Below, piece by piece: positions 55,661 to 63,578 of a stretch of DNA of 64,000 bases. The DNA is from Sulfuritalea sp. (GTDB lineage: Bacteria > Pseudomonadota > Gammaproteobacteria > Burkholderiales > Rhodocyclaceae). Position 1 is the stretch's first letter. Every line of letters starts with the position of its first letter. Below the pieces are notes generated by a model that saw nothing but the letters and a program-made list of their open reading frames with translations, was not told the DNA's origin and made no database searches. Made by a program: the position numbers and the translations under genes. Where the stretch lies: NCBI GenBank assembly GCA_023700805.1, contig JAMPYF010000004.1, positions 73,341 through 137,340 on the forward strand, read 5' to 3'.

Positions 55661-56506
55661 TCAAGCCTTGCCGTTGAGCCGGTCGACCGCTTGGCTGGTG
55701 TTCCAGACGGCGTTGGCGATGAACCGGAAGTTGGTCAGCGCGGCGAGGTAGCCATCTCCTTCCGGGAGAATGGCCGCGGCGGTCGCATCCTTCACCACCG
55801 CCACTTCGAAGCCCAGTTCCAGCAGCTCGCGCAGGTGCGATTCGACGCAAAGGTTTGCCGACATGCCGGCGAGCACCACCTGATCGATGCGCTGCTTGCG
55901 CAATTGCAGCGCAAGGTCGTTGTGCTCCGGGCCGTATACCTTGTGTGGCGAGGCGATGATGGTCTTGCCGTCAAGGATGTACTGTTTGTACTCCGGCATG
56001 AAATCCGCGCCGGAGGCCTCGAAGCCATCCATCGAATACGCGCTCTTGCGGTCGAACATGTTGATCTTGTGCATTAGCTTTTCGAGCGCGCCTTCGAACT
56101 TCCAGCCCTTGTCGGTCGGGTAGTAATAATGCGGCGACACGGCCACGGTAATGCCGGCCGACTTGGCGGCGGCGAACAGACGCCCGATGTTCTCCACCGT
56201 GTTGTGCTCCTGAACGCTGGTGCCGACGGCGCCCCAGGCAACGCCCTTGGGGCTCAGGAAATCGACTTGCGGATCGATGACGACCAGGGCCGTGCGCGAG
56301 AGGTCGAGCTTCATGGTGGACGGCGGCAGCATCGGCTTCGCCGGATCGGCGTATTTGTCGGGAACGCTTCCCGGTGCCGCTGCCACGGCCGGGTTGGCGA
56401 TGCTGGCGGCGGCCAGCGCGGCGGCCGCGGCAGCCCCGTTGGTCAGGAAGTTGCGCCGGCCGGTAATGCCGGTTTGATCGGAAATTGCGGGGAAATCAGA
56501 GGACAT
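55661..56506 (-). CDS. Tat-exported isochorismatase-family hydrolase
   Basis: 281 residues from the ATG at 56506 (AAGGAG 7 bases upstream). Twin-arginine signal: TGRRNFLTNGAAAAAALAAA. Triad: Asp in ALVVIDPQVDFLSPKGVAWG, Lys in TIIASPHKVYGPEH and Cys in LAGMSANLCVESHLRELLEL. Export by Tat is unusual for this mostly cytoplasmic family and implies a cofactor or prefolding. It is divergent from the AraC gene with a 154-bp gap. Confidence 0.87.
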   Translation of the reverse strand: MSSDFPAISDQTGITGRRNFLTNGAAAAAALAAASIANPAVAAAPGSVPDKYADPAKPMLPPSTMKLDLSRTALVVIDPQVDFLSPKGVAWGAVGTSVQEHNTVENIGRLFAAAKSAGITVAVSPHYYYPTDKGWKFEGALEKLMHKINMFDRKSAYSMDGFEASGADFMPEYKQYILDGKTIIASPHKVYGPEHNDLALQLRKQRIDQVVLAGMSANLCVESHLRELLELGFEVAVVKDATAAAILPEGDGYLAALTNFRFIANAVWNTSQAVDRLNGKA

Positions 56507-56660
56507 TTCAATGCTCCTTTGCATTCGGTTGAAAAAAGTTGGCTTTCGTCGATTGCCTTGCTACAGCGCTCAGAAAGTGGGGCAACTCTATTCGGTAGAA
56601 ATTGGACTGTTAATGCCGTATAATCCAAAGATTCTGTCTTTCCGTCCAAATATATAATCA

Positions 56661-57584
56661 ATGGATGTACTCAGTGACGTATTGACCTCTATCCATCTGG
56701 GTGGCGGCGTGCACTTCCGCTGCGAGATGTCCGCGCCTTGGGGAATCGCGATGCCGCCGGCCCCGGTGGCCGAATTTCATGTCATCGTTCGCGGCAACGG
56801 CTGGTTGCGGATTCCGGATCGGGCAGAGCCGGTCGCGATACAGGGCGGCGACGTGATCGCTTTTCTGCATGGTGGCGCCCACGGATTGGTCGATGCGCCC
56901 GACGGCGAGGCGCGCCCCGTTGGCGAAATTCTCGAAGGGCAGAGCGTGGAGAACTTCGGGCCGGTAACCCATGGCGGGGGCGGACAACGCGCGTCGATCC
57001 TGTGCGGTTATTTCGAGTTCGACCGCGACAGCCTGCATCCGCTGGTCGCTGCGCTACCGCCCGTCATTCATCTGCGGGGCGCCGAGATCTCGGAATTGGC
57101 CTGGCTCCAGACTGCGCTCAATTTCATGATTCACGAGACACTGGCCGCCAAACCCGGCGCCGAAGCCGTGGTCGGCCGCCTTGCGGGGGTGCTTTTCGTG
57201 CTGATGGTGCGTGCCTATCTGGAGCAATCCGAGTCGCCACCGGCGATGCTGGCGGCAATCGCGGACAAACAGGTCGGAGCGGCCTTGGCGCTGATGCACA
57301 AGGACCCCGCCCAGGCCTGGACGCTGGATACACTGGCCCGGGGTGCCGGAATGTCGCGGTCGGCGCTCTCCGCGCGCTTCCATCAACTCGTAGGCAATAC
57401 GCCCATCCAGTACCTGACGATGTGGCGTATGCAACAGGCCCGCAAGTTGTTGAGGGAGTCCACGTCCAGCATGGCGGCGATCGCGGAACGCGTCGGCTAC
57501 CAGTCGGAAGCCGCGTTCAGCAAAGCCTTCAAGAAAGCGGTTGGGACGGGACCCGGCGCCTATCGGCGCGAACGCGCGCAATGA
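56661..57584 (+). CDS. AraC-family regulator
   Basis: 307 residues: an N-terminal cupin sensor (EFHVIVRGNGWLRIPDRAEP, GGDVIAFLHGGAHGLVD) and a C-terminal double HTH (AWTLDTLARGAGMSRSALSA, SSMAAIAERVGYQSEAAFSK). It resembles regulators of cupin-type AraC group (AraC_binding_1). Divergent to the hydrolase/Grx/SDR run, which it most likely controls. Confidence 0.92.
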   Translation: MDVLSDVLTSIHLGGGVHFRCEMSAPWGIAMPPAPVAEFHVIVRGNGWLRIPDRAEPVAIQGGDVIAFLHGGAHGLVDAPDGEARPVGEILEGQSVENFGPVTHGGGGQRASILCGYFEFDRDSLHPLVAALPPVIHLRGAEISELAWLQTALNFMIHETLAAKPGAEAVVGRLAGVLFVLMVRAYLEQSESPPAMLAAIADKQVGAALALMHKDPAQAWTLDTLARGAGMSRSALSARFHQLVGNTPIQYLTMWRMQQARKLLRESTSSMAAIAERVGYQSEAAFSKAFKKAVGTGPGAYRRERAQ

Positions 57585-57631
57585 CGGGCCCCGCGCTTCG
57601 AGCCAGGCATTAATCGGTCGCTGGTATCGTC

Positions 57632-58723
57632 CTAAAAGAGCGCCGCCGCCAGCCAGGCGATGGCCGCCGCCAGGGGCAGCGTGACCACCCAGGCCAAGGC
57701 GATGTTGCGCACGGTGGTCCGGTCCAGCGTGCCGGCGGCAGCGCCGACGCCGGCGATCGATCCGACCGAAACATGGGTGGTGGATACCGGCAAACCGAAT
57801 TTGCTTGCGAACAGCACCAGCACCGTCGTGATGAGATTGGCGGCAAGGCCCTGGCCGTTGTCAAGACGCGTGACGCGCTTGCTCATGGTCTCGGCGACGC
57901 GGCGCGCGTAAATGATCCCGCCCGCCGCCATGACGGCGGCAATGAGGAATACCGCGGCCGAGGCATCCATGATCTGCCCCGCCAGCAGCAGTGCGGCAAG
58001 CTTGGGCGTGTCGTTCACGCCGCGGGCGAAACAGATCGCTGCGGCAGAGAGGACATGCGCACGGTCGGCAAGATCCGGCAGCGCAAGACGCGCGATCAGC
58101 CCCGGTTGCCGCCGGCAGTGCGCATCGTCGGCAAGCACGAAAGTCTGCGCTGGCGACACGGCACTCGACGCCAGCGCCAGGCTGCCGTCGCCTTGTGCAA
58201 CCAGAGCCGGTGACGGCGCGATGACGCAGGCGCAGTCCGCGCCCGGCCGCAACTGCAGTGCGCGTGAGGCCAGCATGCCGAGTACGGCGGCCAGCAGCGG
58301 GCTTGCCAGCAGTGGCAGCAGGAACAGGCTGGCGAGCGCGCCATAGCGCATCTCGCCGCCGGGCTCGGCCAGGCCGGCACCAAGCAGGCCGCCGATCAGC
58401 GCATGCGTGGTCGACACCGGCAGGCCGGCACGCGTCGCGGCGAATACGGTAAAGGCAGCGCCGGCCCCGGCATGCAGCATGAATGTCGGGGCGGCAGCGA
58501 CTGCATCGGGCACCAGGCCGCGGCCGGTGAATTGCGCGACCAGCGACTGTGCCAGTACCAGCGAGAGCAGGCTGCCGGCCGCCGTGGCCAGAGTCGCCAG
58601 CACCAGCGCGCGCCGGTAGTCGAGGACGCCCGAACCCCAGACCGTGGCGAAGCCCTTGAAGTTGTCGTTGGCGCCGTTGCCGAAGGCGAGGAACAGGGCG
58701 ATGCCGATGAGGATGATTTCCAT
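57632..58723 (-). CDS. PiT-family inorganic phosphate permease
   Basis: 363 residues from the ATG at 58723. Family repeats: FLAFGNGANDNFKGFATVWG and FARGVNDTPKLAALLLAGQI, each followed by a VSTTHA(L/V) helix (GLPVSTTHALIGGLLGAGLA, GLPVSTTHVSVGSIAGVGAA). A shortened PiT. It lies 11 bp after arsM; phosphate permeases are regular members of arsenosugar operons, probably to favour phosphate over arsenate or to move a product. Confidence 0.9.
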   Translation of the reverse strand: MEIILIGIALFLAFGNGANDNFKGFATVWGSGVLDYRRALVLATLATAAGSLLSLVLAQSLVAQFTGRGLVPDAVAAAPTFMLHAGAGAAFTVFAATRAGLPVSTTHALIGGLLGAGLAEPGGEMRYGALASLFLLPLLASPLLAAVLGMLASRALQLRPGADCACVIAPSPALVAQGDGSLALASSAVSPAQTFVLADDAHCRRQPGLIARLALPDLADRAHVLSAAAICFARGVNDTPKLAALLLAGQIMDASAAVFLIAAVMAAGGIIYARRVAETMSKRVTRLDNGQGLAANLITTVLVLFASKFGLPVSTTHVSVGSIAGVGAAAGTLDRTTVRNIALAWVVTLPLAAAIAWLAAALF

Positions 58724-58734
58724 CGCCGGATCCC

Positions 58735-59808
58735 TTAGCAGCAGCCGCAGCTTTCGTCGCTGCTGCCGGTGCCGGCGCTGTTGGCAGCGTTCGTGCCCGC
58801 ATTTGCGTTGAACGGCAACGCCTTGCCGCAACCTTCGAACAAGCCGTAATGTCGCGAGAAGTCACCGATGAAATCGAAGTGCGGCGCCAACCGGCTCTCC
58901 TTGAGCATGCGGAAGGTATTGCCGCAGACCGGGAAAACGCGCCCCGTCTCGATGCGATGGTGCTTGTCGAGGACGAAGGCCTGCGCGTACTGCGGGATGC
59001 TGCCGCGATAGATCACGGCCTGGCCGTAGTCCTCGCAGTCGGATTCCAGTCCGTCGAGCTTGAACAGGCGGTAGGTAGCCGAATGAAAGTTCACGCCGGC
59101 GGTGCGCGGCGCCAGTTCGGGATCGGTGACCGCCAGCGGCCGGTCTTCCACCAGGCGCGGGTCGCGGAAACCCGCCTGCCGCGCCAGGCCGAGGAAGTCG
59201 TTCCAGTACAACGCACCGCCCAGGCATTCGCCGTAGAGCACCGGGTCGTTCTTCACAGCCTCCGGCACGCGGCGGTCGGCATACACGTCGGAGAAGTAGA
59301 ATTCGCCGCCGGGCTTGAGCAGGTGCTGCACGCCGCGCAGCACGGCCTCCTTGTCGGGCGAGAGGTTCACCACGCAGTTGGAGACGATGACGTCGAAGCT
59401 GCCTGGTGCCAGGTCAAGTTCGTCGAGGCGTTCGATGTAACCGTGCAGGAAACGCACATTGGCATAGCCGAAGCGATCCGCATGCCAGGCGCGGTGCTTC
59501 ACCGCCACGTCGAGCTGCTCGTCGGTCATGTCCACGCCGACCACCTCGCCCTGCGCCCCGGCAAGCTGCGCCAGCGCATACACGTCGCGTCCGGACCCGC
59601 TGCCGAGGTCGAGCACGCGGCAGCCGGCCAACAGCGGCGGCGCCACCAGGCCGCAGCCGTAGTAGCGCTCCAGCACCTCAGGATGGATGCGCGCCAGCAG
59701 CGGTTTGAGCCAGCCGGGCACGCTGGACGCGTCGCAGCAGGCGCTGGTCTTGAGGTCGGCGGTGCCGGCAAGCTGCTTGCCGTAATAGTCCTTTACGAGT
59801 TCGTGCAT
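58735..59808 (-). CDS. arsM: ArsM arsenite methyltransferase
   Basis: 357 residues. SAM motif VLDLGSGSGRDVYALAQLAG; arsenic-binding cysteines in TSACCDASSVPGWL, VSNCVVNLSPDKE and YGECLGGALYW; C-terminal domain with VFPVCGNTFRMLKESRL and a Cys-rich tail SDESCGCC. It methylates As(III), the first step to arsenosugars. Its start overlaps arsS by 16 bases. Confidence 0.94.
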   Translation of the reverse strand: MHELVKDYYGKQLAGTADLKTSACCDASSVPGWLKPLLARIHPEVLERYYGCGLVAPPLLAGCRVLDLGSGSGRDVYALAQLAGAQGEVVGVDMTDEQLDVAVKHRAWHADRFGYANVRFLHGYIERLDELDLAPGSFDVIVSNCVVNLSPDKEAVLRGVQHLLKPGGEFYFSDVYADRRVPEAVKNDPVLYGECLGGALYWNDFLGLARQAGFRDPRLVEDRPLAVTDPELAPRTAGVNFHSATYRLFKLDGLESDCEDYGQAVIYRGSIPQYAQAFVLDKHHRIETGRVFPVCGNTFRMLKESRLAPHFDFIGDFSRHYGLFEGCGKALPFNANAGTNAANSAGTGSSDESCGCC

Positions 59809-60788
59809 GTTTCCTCCTGGGGCGAATGGGTGTCGAGCGCGCCGCCGCAGCTGCTGCCCTGACCGGCAGTGCAGCCGTAGCAGTGACCAGCGATGCGGAT
59901 CGGTGTGTTGTTCAAATCGCGGTCGAGCAAATCGGCCAGATACACGGGCGCCGCGGCGCGACTCAAAGGCATGCCCAGCATCTGGTTGAAGTCGCAGTCA
60001 TGAACCTGACCCTGCCAGCTTACCGAGATCATGGTCTTGCACATGACGCCAACCAGGTTCTCGTCGCGGTGCGCGCCTTTGAGCAGGCTCATATAGCCAT
60101 CGAATTGTTTGCGCGAGACGAGCTGGCTGCCGAAGCGCTGGATAGGCATGTTGGCCAGGGCGAACAGGCGATTGAAAACGATGCCGTAGCGAATCGCCAG
60201 TTGATCCTTGTAGGCTGCCTCCAGTGGTTCCTGCGCCGGCGGCAGGGTCGCGCCGACGGGGTTGTAGACCAGGTTCAGGATCCGGCTGCTGTCCGGCAGA
60301 CCATAGCCCAGCGCATTGAGTTTGCGCAGGCCGGCAAGGCTGGCTTCGAAGACGCCGTCGCCGCGCTGCTGGTCGACGTTCTCTTCCAGGTAACAGGGCA
60401 GCGAGGCGACGATTTCAACGCCGTTGGCAGCCAGGAAATCGGCCAGGTCTTCATGACCGGGCTCGCTGAGTATGGTCAGGTTGCAGCGGTCGATGACCCG
60501 TAGGCCCTGGGCGCGGGCGGCCTGGACCAGGCGGCGGAAATGTGGATTGAGTTCGGGGGCACCGCCGGTCAAGTCGAGCGTAACGATGCCCTGGCGGTGC
60601 GCAAACTGCAGCATCAATTCCATGGTTGCCCAAGCCATTTCCTCGGTGCGCTTGGGGCTGGCCGCGACATGGCAATGGAAACAGGACTGATTGCAGCGAT
60701 AGCCGAGATTGGCTTGCAGGGTTTCCAGTCGGCCGCGGTGCAAGGTCGGGAAGTCGGTCTTGAGCAGCAGCGGGTAGGTGTCGCGCAT
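59793..60788 (-). CDS. arsS: ArsS, arsenosugar-biosynthesis radical SAM protein
   Basis: 331 residues. Radical SAM cluster CNQSCFHCHVAASPKRTEEM (CxxxCxxC) near residue 33 and C-terminal auxiliary cysteines (CKTMISVSWQGQVHDCDFNQ, GHCYGCTAGQGSSCGG). ArsS adds the 5'-deoxyadenosyl part to dimethylarsenite. First gene of arsS-arsM-PiT. A complete arsenosugar route would need further enzymes not seen here. Confidence 0.92.
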   Translation of the reverse strand: MRDTYPLLLKTDFPTLHRGRLETLQANLGYRCNQSCFHCHVAASPKRTEEMAWATMELMLQFAHRQGIVTLDLTGGAPELNPHFRRLVQAARAQGLRVIDRCNLTILSEPGHEDLADFLAANGVEIVASLPCYLEENVDQQRGDGVFEASLAGLRKLNALGYGLPDSSRILNLVYNPVGATLPPAQEPLEAAYKDQLAIRYGIVFNRLFALANMPIQRFGSQLVSRKQFDGYMSLLKGAHRDENLVGVMCKTMISVSWQGQVHDCDFNQMLGMPLSRAAAPVYLADLLDRDLNNTPIRIAGHCYGCTAGQGSSCGGALDTHSPQEETCTNS

Positions 60789-60898
60789 GGGTGGGCTCCG
60801 GGGGGCATGATTGATCTTGTTTTTGCTTGGTCGCGCTGCGCGCCGAATTCTTACAGATTCCCGGAAATCGGCTGTTCCCGCCAGTCCGAGGCAGGCTG

Positions 60899-61885
60899 TC
60901 AGCGCGGCCTGGATGCTTCGCCGGCGCGGAATACCTCGGTGGCGGGATTGAAGGCATACCAGGCGAACCAGTAGCCGACCACGGCCGCGATCTGTTTCCC
61001 GTCGGCGCCATGCGCGGTTGCACGCCCGGCCTTGCGGTCGAAGCGGATCGTCAGGGTCGCATCGCCGATGCGATCACGGAACTCGCCCGCGGTCTTGCCC
61101 AGTTCGACAAAGGGATAGGCCTTGCTCCGCCCGCCGACCTTGATGCCCAGCACGCGTTCCTTGGGGTGGAAGCCGGCGGCGCGAAACTGCACCGGGAACA
61201 TCAGGTCCTCGTCCTTCTCGTAGCCTTCGTAGGGATTGCGCAGATAGGGGCGCGCGGTACCGGTGTTGGTCGACAGCACCTGCGTCGCCGGCTGCGCCTT
61301 GCGCCAGTCGGCCCAACTGGTGTGAGTCAGCGGCAGCATGGTCAGGCGCTGTCCCTTGAGCGGACCGCTGATGGCCTGGCCGAGCAGTTGCGACCAGAGG
61401 GAATTCGTTTGCCGGTCGTAGAGCAGCACATCGCTGTTGTAGAGCAGGCCGGAGACGCCGAAGCTCAACTCGCGGCCGGCAATGCGTGCATCGAAAGCGA
61501 CGCCGGTGCCGCACAGCGGACAGAAGGTGATGACCACCGGATCCTTGCCGAAGCGGTCATTCACCACTTCATGCCAGTTGAGGATGGGCAACGGATAGGC
61601 GCGCGCCGTCGCGCCTCTGACCAGACCCAGCACCTGGTCTTCGTTACGCAGAAAGGCTGCGAAGCCGGCCGAGACGAAATCCGGTTTGTCGATCGAGGGA
61701 ATGCCGTCCTTGTCCGGCCCACCGGAAAGGATCTGCTCGACGGGGATCAGCGAACCTTTCAGGTCGAAGCCGTTCATCTCCTGCGCTGTTGCGGGCAAAG
61801 GAATCAACGCGGCGACTATGGCAAGGCAGCCGAGCAGGCGGCGCAGCATACGCGCATGGCTTGCGGGCGGCGACGGTTCGCGCAT
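60899..61885 (-). CDS. Exported DUF3179 protein
   Basis: 328 residues from the ATG at 61885 (61849 or 61906 possible). Signal (MLRRLLGCLAIVAALIPLPA) and the DUF3179 core: ARAYPLPILNWHEVVNDRFG, VVITFCPLCGTGVAFDARIA, LSFGVSGLLYNSDVLLYDRQ, TNSLWSQLLGQAISGPLKG. The CPLCGT motif could bind metal or act in redox. Function unknown. Confidence 0.88.
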   Translation of the reverse strand: MREPSPPASHARMLRRLLGCLAIVAALIPLPATAQEMNGFDLKGSLIPVEQILSGGPDKDGIPSIDKPDFVSAGFAAFLRNEDQVLGLVRGATARAYPLPILNWHEVVNDRFGKDPVVITFCPLCGTGVAFDARIAGRELSFGVSGLLYNSDVLLYDRQTNSLWSQLLGQAISGPLKGQRLTMLPLTHTSWADWRKAQPATQVLSTNTGTARPYLRNPYEGYEKDEDLMFPVQFRAAGFHPKERVLGIKVGGRSKAYPFVELGKTAGEFRDRIGDATLTIRFDRKAGRATAHGADGKQIAAVVGYWFAWYAFNPATEVFRAGEASRPR

Positions 61886-62107
61886 GGGTTGGCTCTGCCT
61901 GGACATGCCTGTTGGTCGACGCAGATGCCGATTTCTTACATTTGGCGCGAAAGTTCCCGCAGGGAGGCAGCAATAATGTCCACACACCGGCTTTCGGCCC
62001 AGCACATCTCTTCGTGGCAAGCGCTTCTTGGATTCTCGTCAGAACTGATTGCCTCCATCTTGTCTGCCGGCACTCAGTGAGGCCTCATTGCTCTCGCGCG
62101 CAAGTCC

Positions 62108-63283
62108 CTATCCCAGTTTCTTCGCCAGGTCTTCAGCGCGAGGGTGATAGTAGCGAGCGAGCATTTTTGTGCTCTTGTGGCCGATGACTTTCATCAATTC
62201 GTGAATCTGCAACTTCTCGGCCAGTCGTGTCGTTGCCTCGTGTCGCAAATCATGAAAATGAAGATTAACCAAAAGCGGGTCGTCGGCCAATGCAGCGGTG
62301 ATCTTTAGAGTTTCCGTTCGTGGCGGGGTGGGTTTGTTCGGTTTGCGGCCGCCCAGGACAAGCACTTTTCTCGCTTCCGCTATTGCCTCCTTCTCCGAAA
62401 GGCCGCGGGCGATGAGGCGGGAAAGCAGTGTCTCTTGCTCGTACTTCAGTCGGGCGCGTCTCACAGCGCGCTGCCAGGATTGCTTGAACGCTTCGGCCGT
62501 TATAGGGAAGACTGGTCCGCGCAATGTTTTGGGCAGTGCATCAAGCACCTTTACCGCTCTCGATGACAGCGGCACGTCGCGGAATGTGTCCTTGTTTTTG
62601 AGCTCCCGTCCATCGGCGCCGCGCAATCGAGCGATACGCCTTTTCAGATCAACGTCCTTCCAGGTCATCGACAAGAGTTCGCTTTGACGCGCTGCGGTTT
62701 CGATGGCCAGTATGACGATTGGCCTGACCCACTGGTTTTCTCCCTTATCGATGGCAGCCAGCAGCCGGATCTCCTCATCGGCGAAAAGTCTTCGTGTCCT
62801 TGCATTGCTGACCGCTGGTTTGCGAACCAAGCTCGTCGGGACGCTTGCCAGCGGGATACCCCAATCGAGCACCGCTGTTTTGAATATTCGCGACATCATG
62901 TTGATATCGTGGACTACCGACTGTGCCGAAAGGCCAAGCGCCAGACGCTTGTCGCGGAAAGTGGAAATCATCGATGGTGTGATGGTCGCCAGGGAGTACT
63001 GTCCAAATTCTTCGGTCAGGGATTTGAGTCGGTACTTATCCCGGTCGCCGCTGCGCTTGCTCGGTAGTACTTCCTTGACGTAGCGGCTGGCTGCATCTGT
63101 GAAGGTGGTAGATTCAGCCAGGGATCGATCAACGAACACTGACCGGTCCATCTTGTTTTCCACGTCGCGCGCCCAAGCTTCGGCATCGATCTTCTTCGCG
63201 AATGTCTTGCTTTGGAGTGGTTGTCCCTTGCGACGGATAACCGCTTGCCACCACCCTGATGTGCGCTGTTTGAGCGTCGCCAT
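62108..63283 (-). CDS. Tyrosine-recombinase integrase of a genomic island
   Basis: 391 residues. N-terminal DNA-binding part (GWWQAVIRRKGQPLQSKTFA), SAM-like core-binding domain, and catalytic domain with Arg in ETAARQSELLSMTWKDVD, Lys in the KDTFRDVPLS turn, His-x2-Arg in HFHDLRHEATTR, and GHKSTKMLARYYHPRA with the nucleophile Tyr. Longer by an insert (LSRLIARGLSEKEAIAEARK). It lies 105 bp from the tRNA-Asp fragment and reads away from it, as integrases of tRNA-targeting islands do. Confidence 0.93.
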   Translation of the reverse strand: MATLKQRTSGWWQAVIRRKGQPLQSKTFAKKIDAEAWARDVENKMDRSVFVDRSLAESTTFTDAASRYVKEVLPSKRSGDRDKYRLKSLTEEFGQYSLATITPSMISTFRDKRLALGLSAQSVVHDINMMSRIFKTAVLDWGIPLASVPTSLVRKPAVSNARTRRLFADEEIRLLAAIDKGENQWVRPIVILAIETAARQSELLSMTWKDVDLKRRIARLRGADGRELKNKDTFRDVPLSSRAVKVLDALPKTLRGPVFPITAEAFKQSWQRAVRRARLKYEQETLLSRLIARGLSEKEAIAEARKVLVLGGRKPNKPTPPRTETLKITAALADDPLLVNLHFHDLRHEATTRLAEKLQIHELMKVIGHKSTKMLARYYHPRAEDLAKKLG

Positions 63284-63388
63284 TTTTATATCTCACTGTT
63301 CCCGTTTTGTTCCCGAAACCACTCTTCGCCATGCTATTGATCTTCAAAAGCACCGTCAATAGGCGCATACGAGAGTATAAGAATTTGT

Positions 63389-63435
63389 GCCTGTCACGCC
63401 GGGGGTCGCGGGTTCGAGTCCCGTCCACTCCGCCA
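63389..63435 (+). mobile_element. Attachment-site remnant: 3' part of tRNA-Asp
   Basis: From gcctgtcacgccgggggtcg through gggttcgagtcccgtc to the CCA end at 63435 the sequence equals the anticodon loop (GTC, Asp), variable loop, T arm and 3' acceptor strand of tRNA-Asp. The 5' half is absent; unrelated AT-rich sequence precedes it. It is the direct repeat left on the far side when an element enters the tRNA 3' end (attR-like). The intact tRNA-Asp should lie left of the window. Confidence 0.85.
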
Positions 63436-63448
63436 ACGTTTCATCGAA

Positions 63449-63484
63449 AACCCGCAAGCCTTCAAGGCCTTGCGGGTTTTTCGT
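63449..63484 (+). terminator. Rho-independent terminator
   Basis: aacccgcaag and cttgcgggtt form a stem with a short TTCAA-containing loop, followed by TTTTC. It sits 14 bases after the tRNA end and is probably the native tRNA-Asp terminator. Confidence 0.8.
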
Positions 63485-63536
63485 TTTGGCCTCGCGATCT
63501 TTCCCTTCAATCGCCTTGATCTTTGCGGCGCGGCGT

Positions 63537-63560
63537 AAGAAGTTGGCGCTGGCGATACGG
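63537..63560 (+). repeat. Dispersed intergenic repeat copy E
   Basis: aagaagttggcgctggcgat followed by acggc, outside the predicted island end. Its presence on both sides suggests the repeat is native to the host genome. Confidence 0.4.
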
Positions 63561-63578
63561 CGCTGGCGGGGACCGTCG

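Noticed and set aside
63361..63435. Complete tRNA-Asp gene
   Set aside because: Only the part from the anticodon loop to CCA is present; the D arm and 5' acceptor strand are replaced by unrelated sequence.
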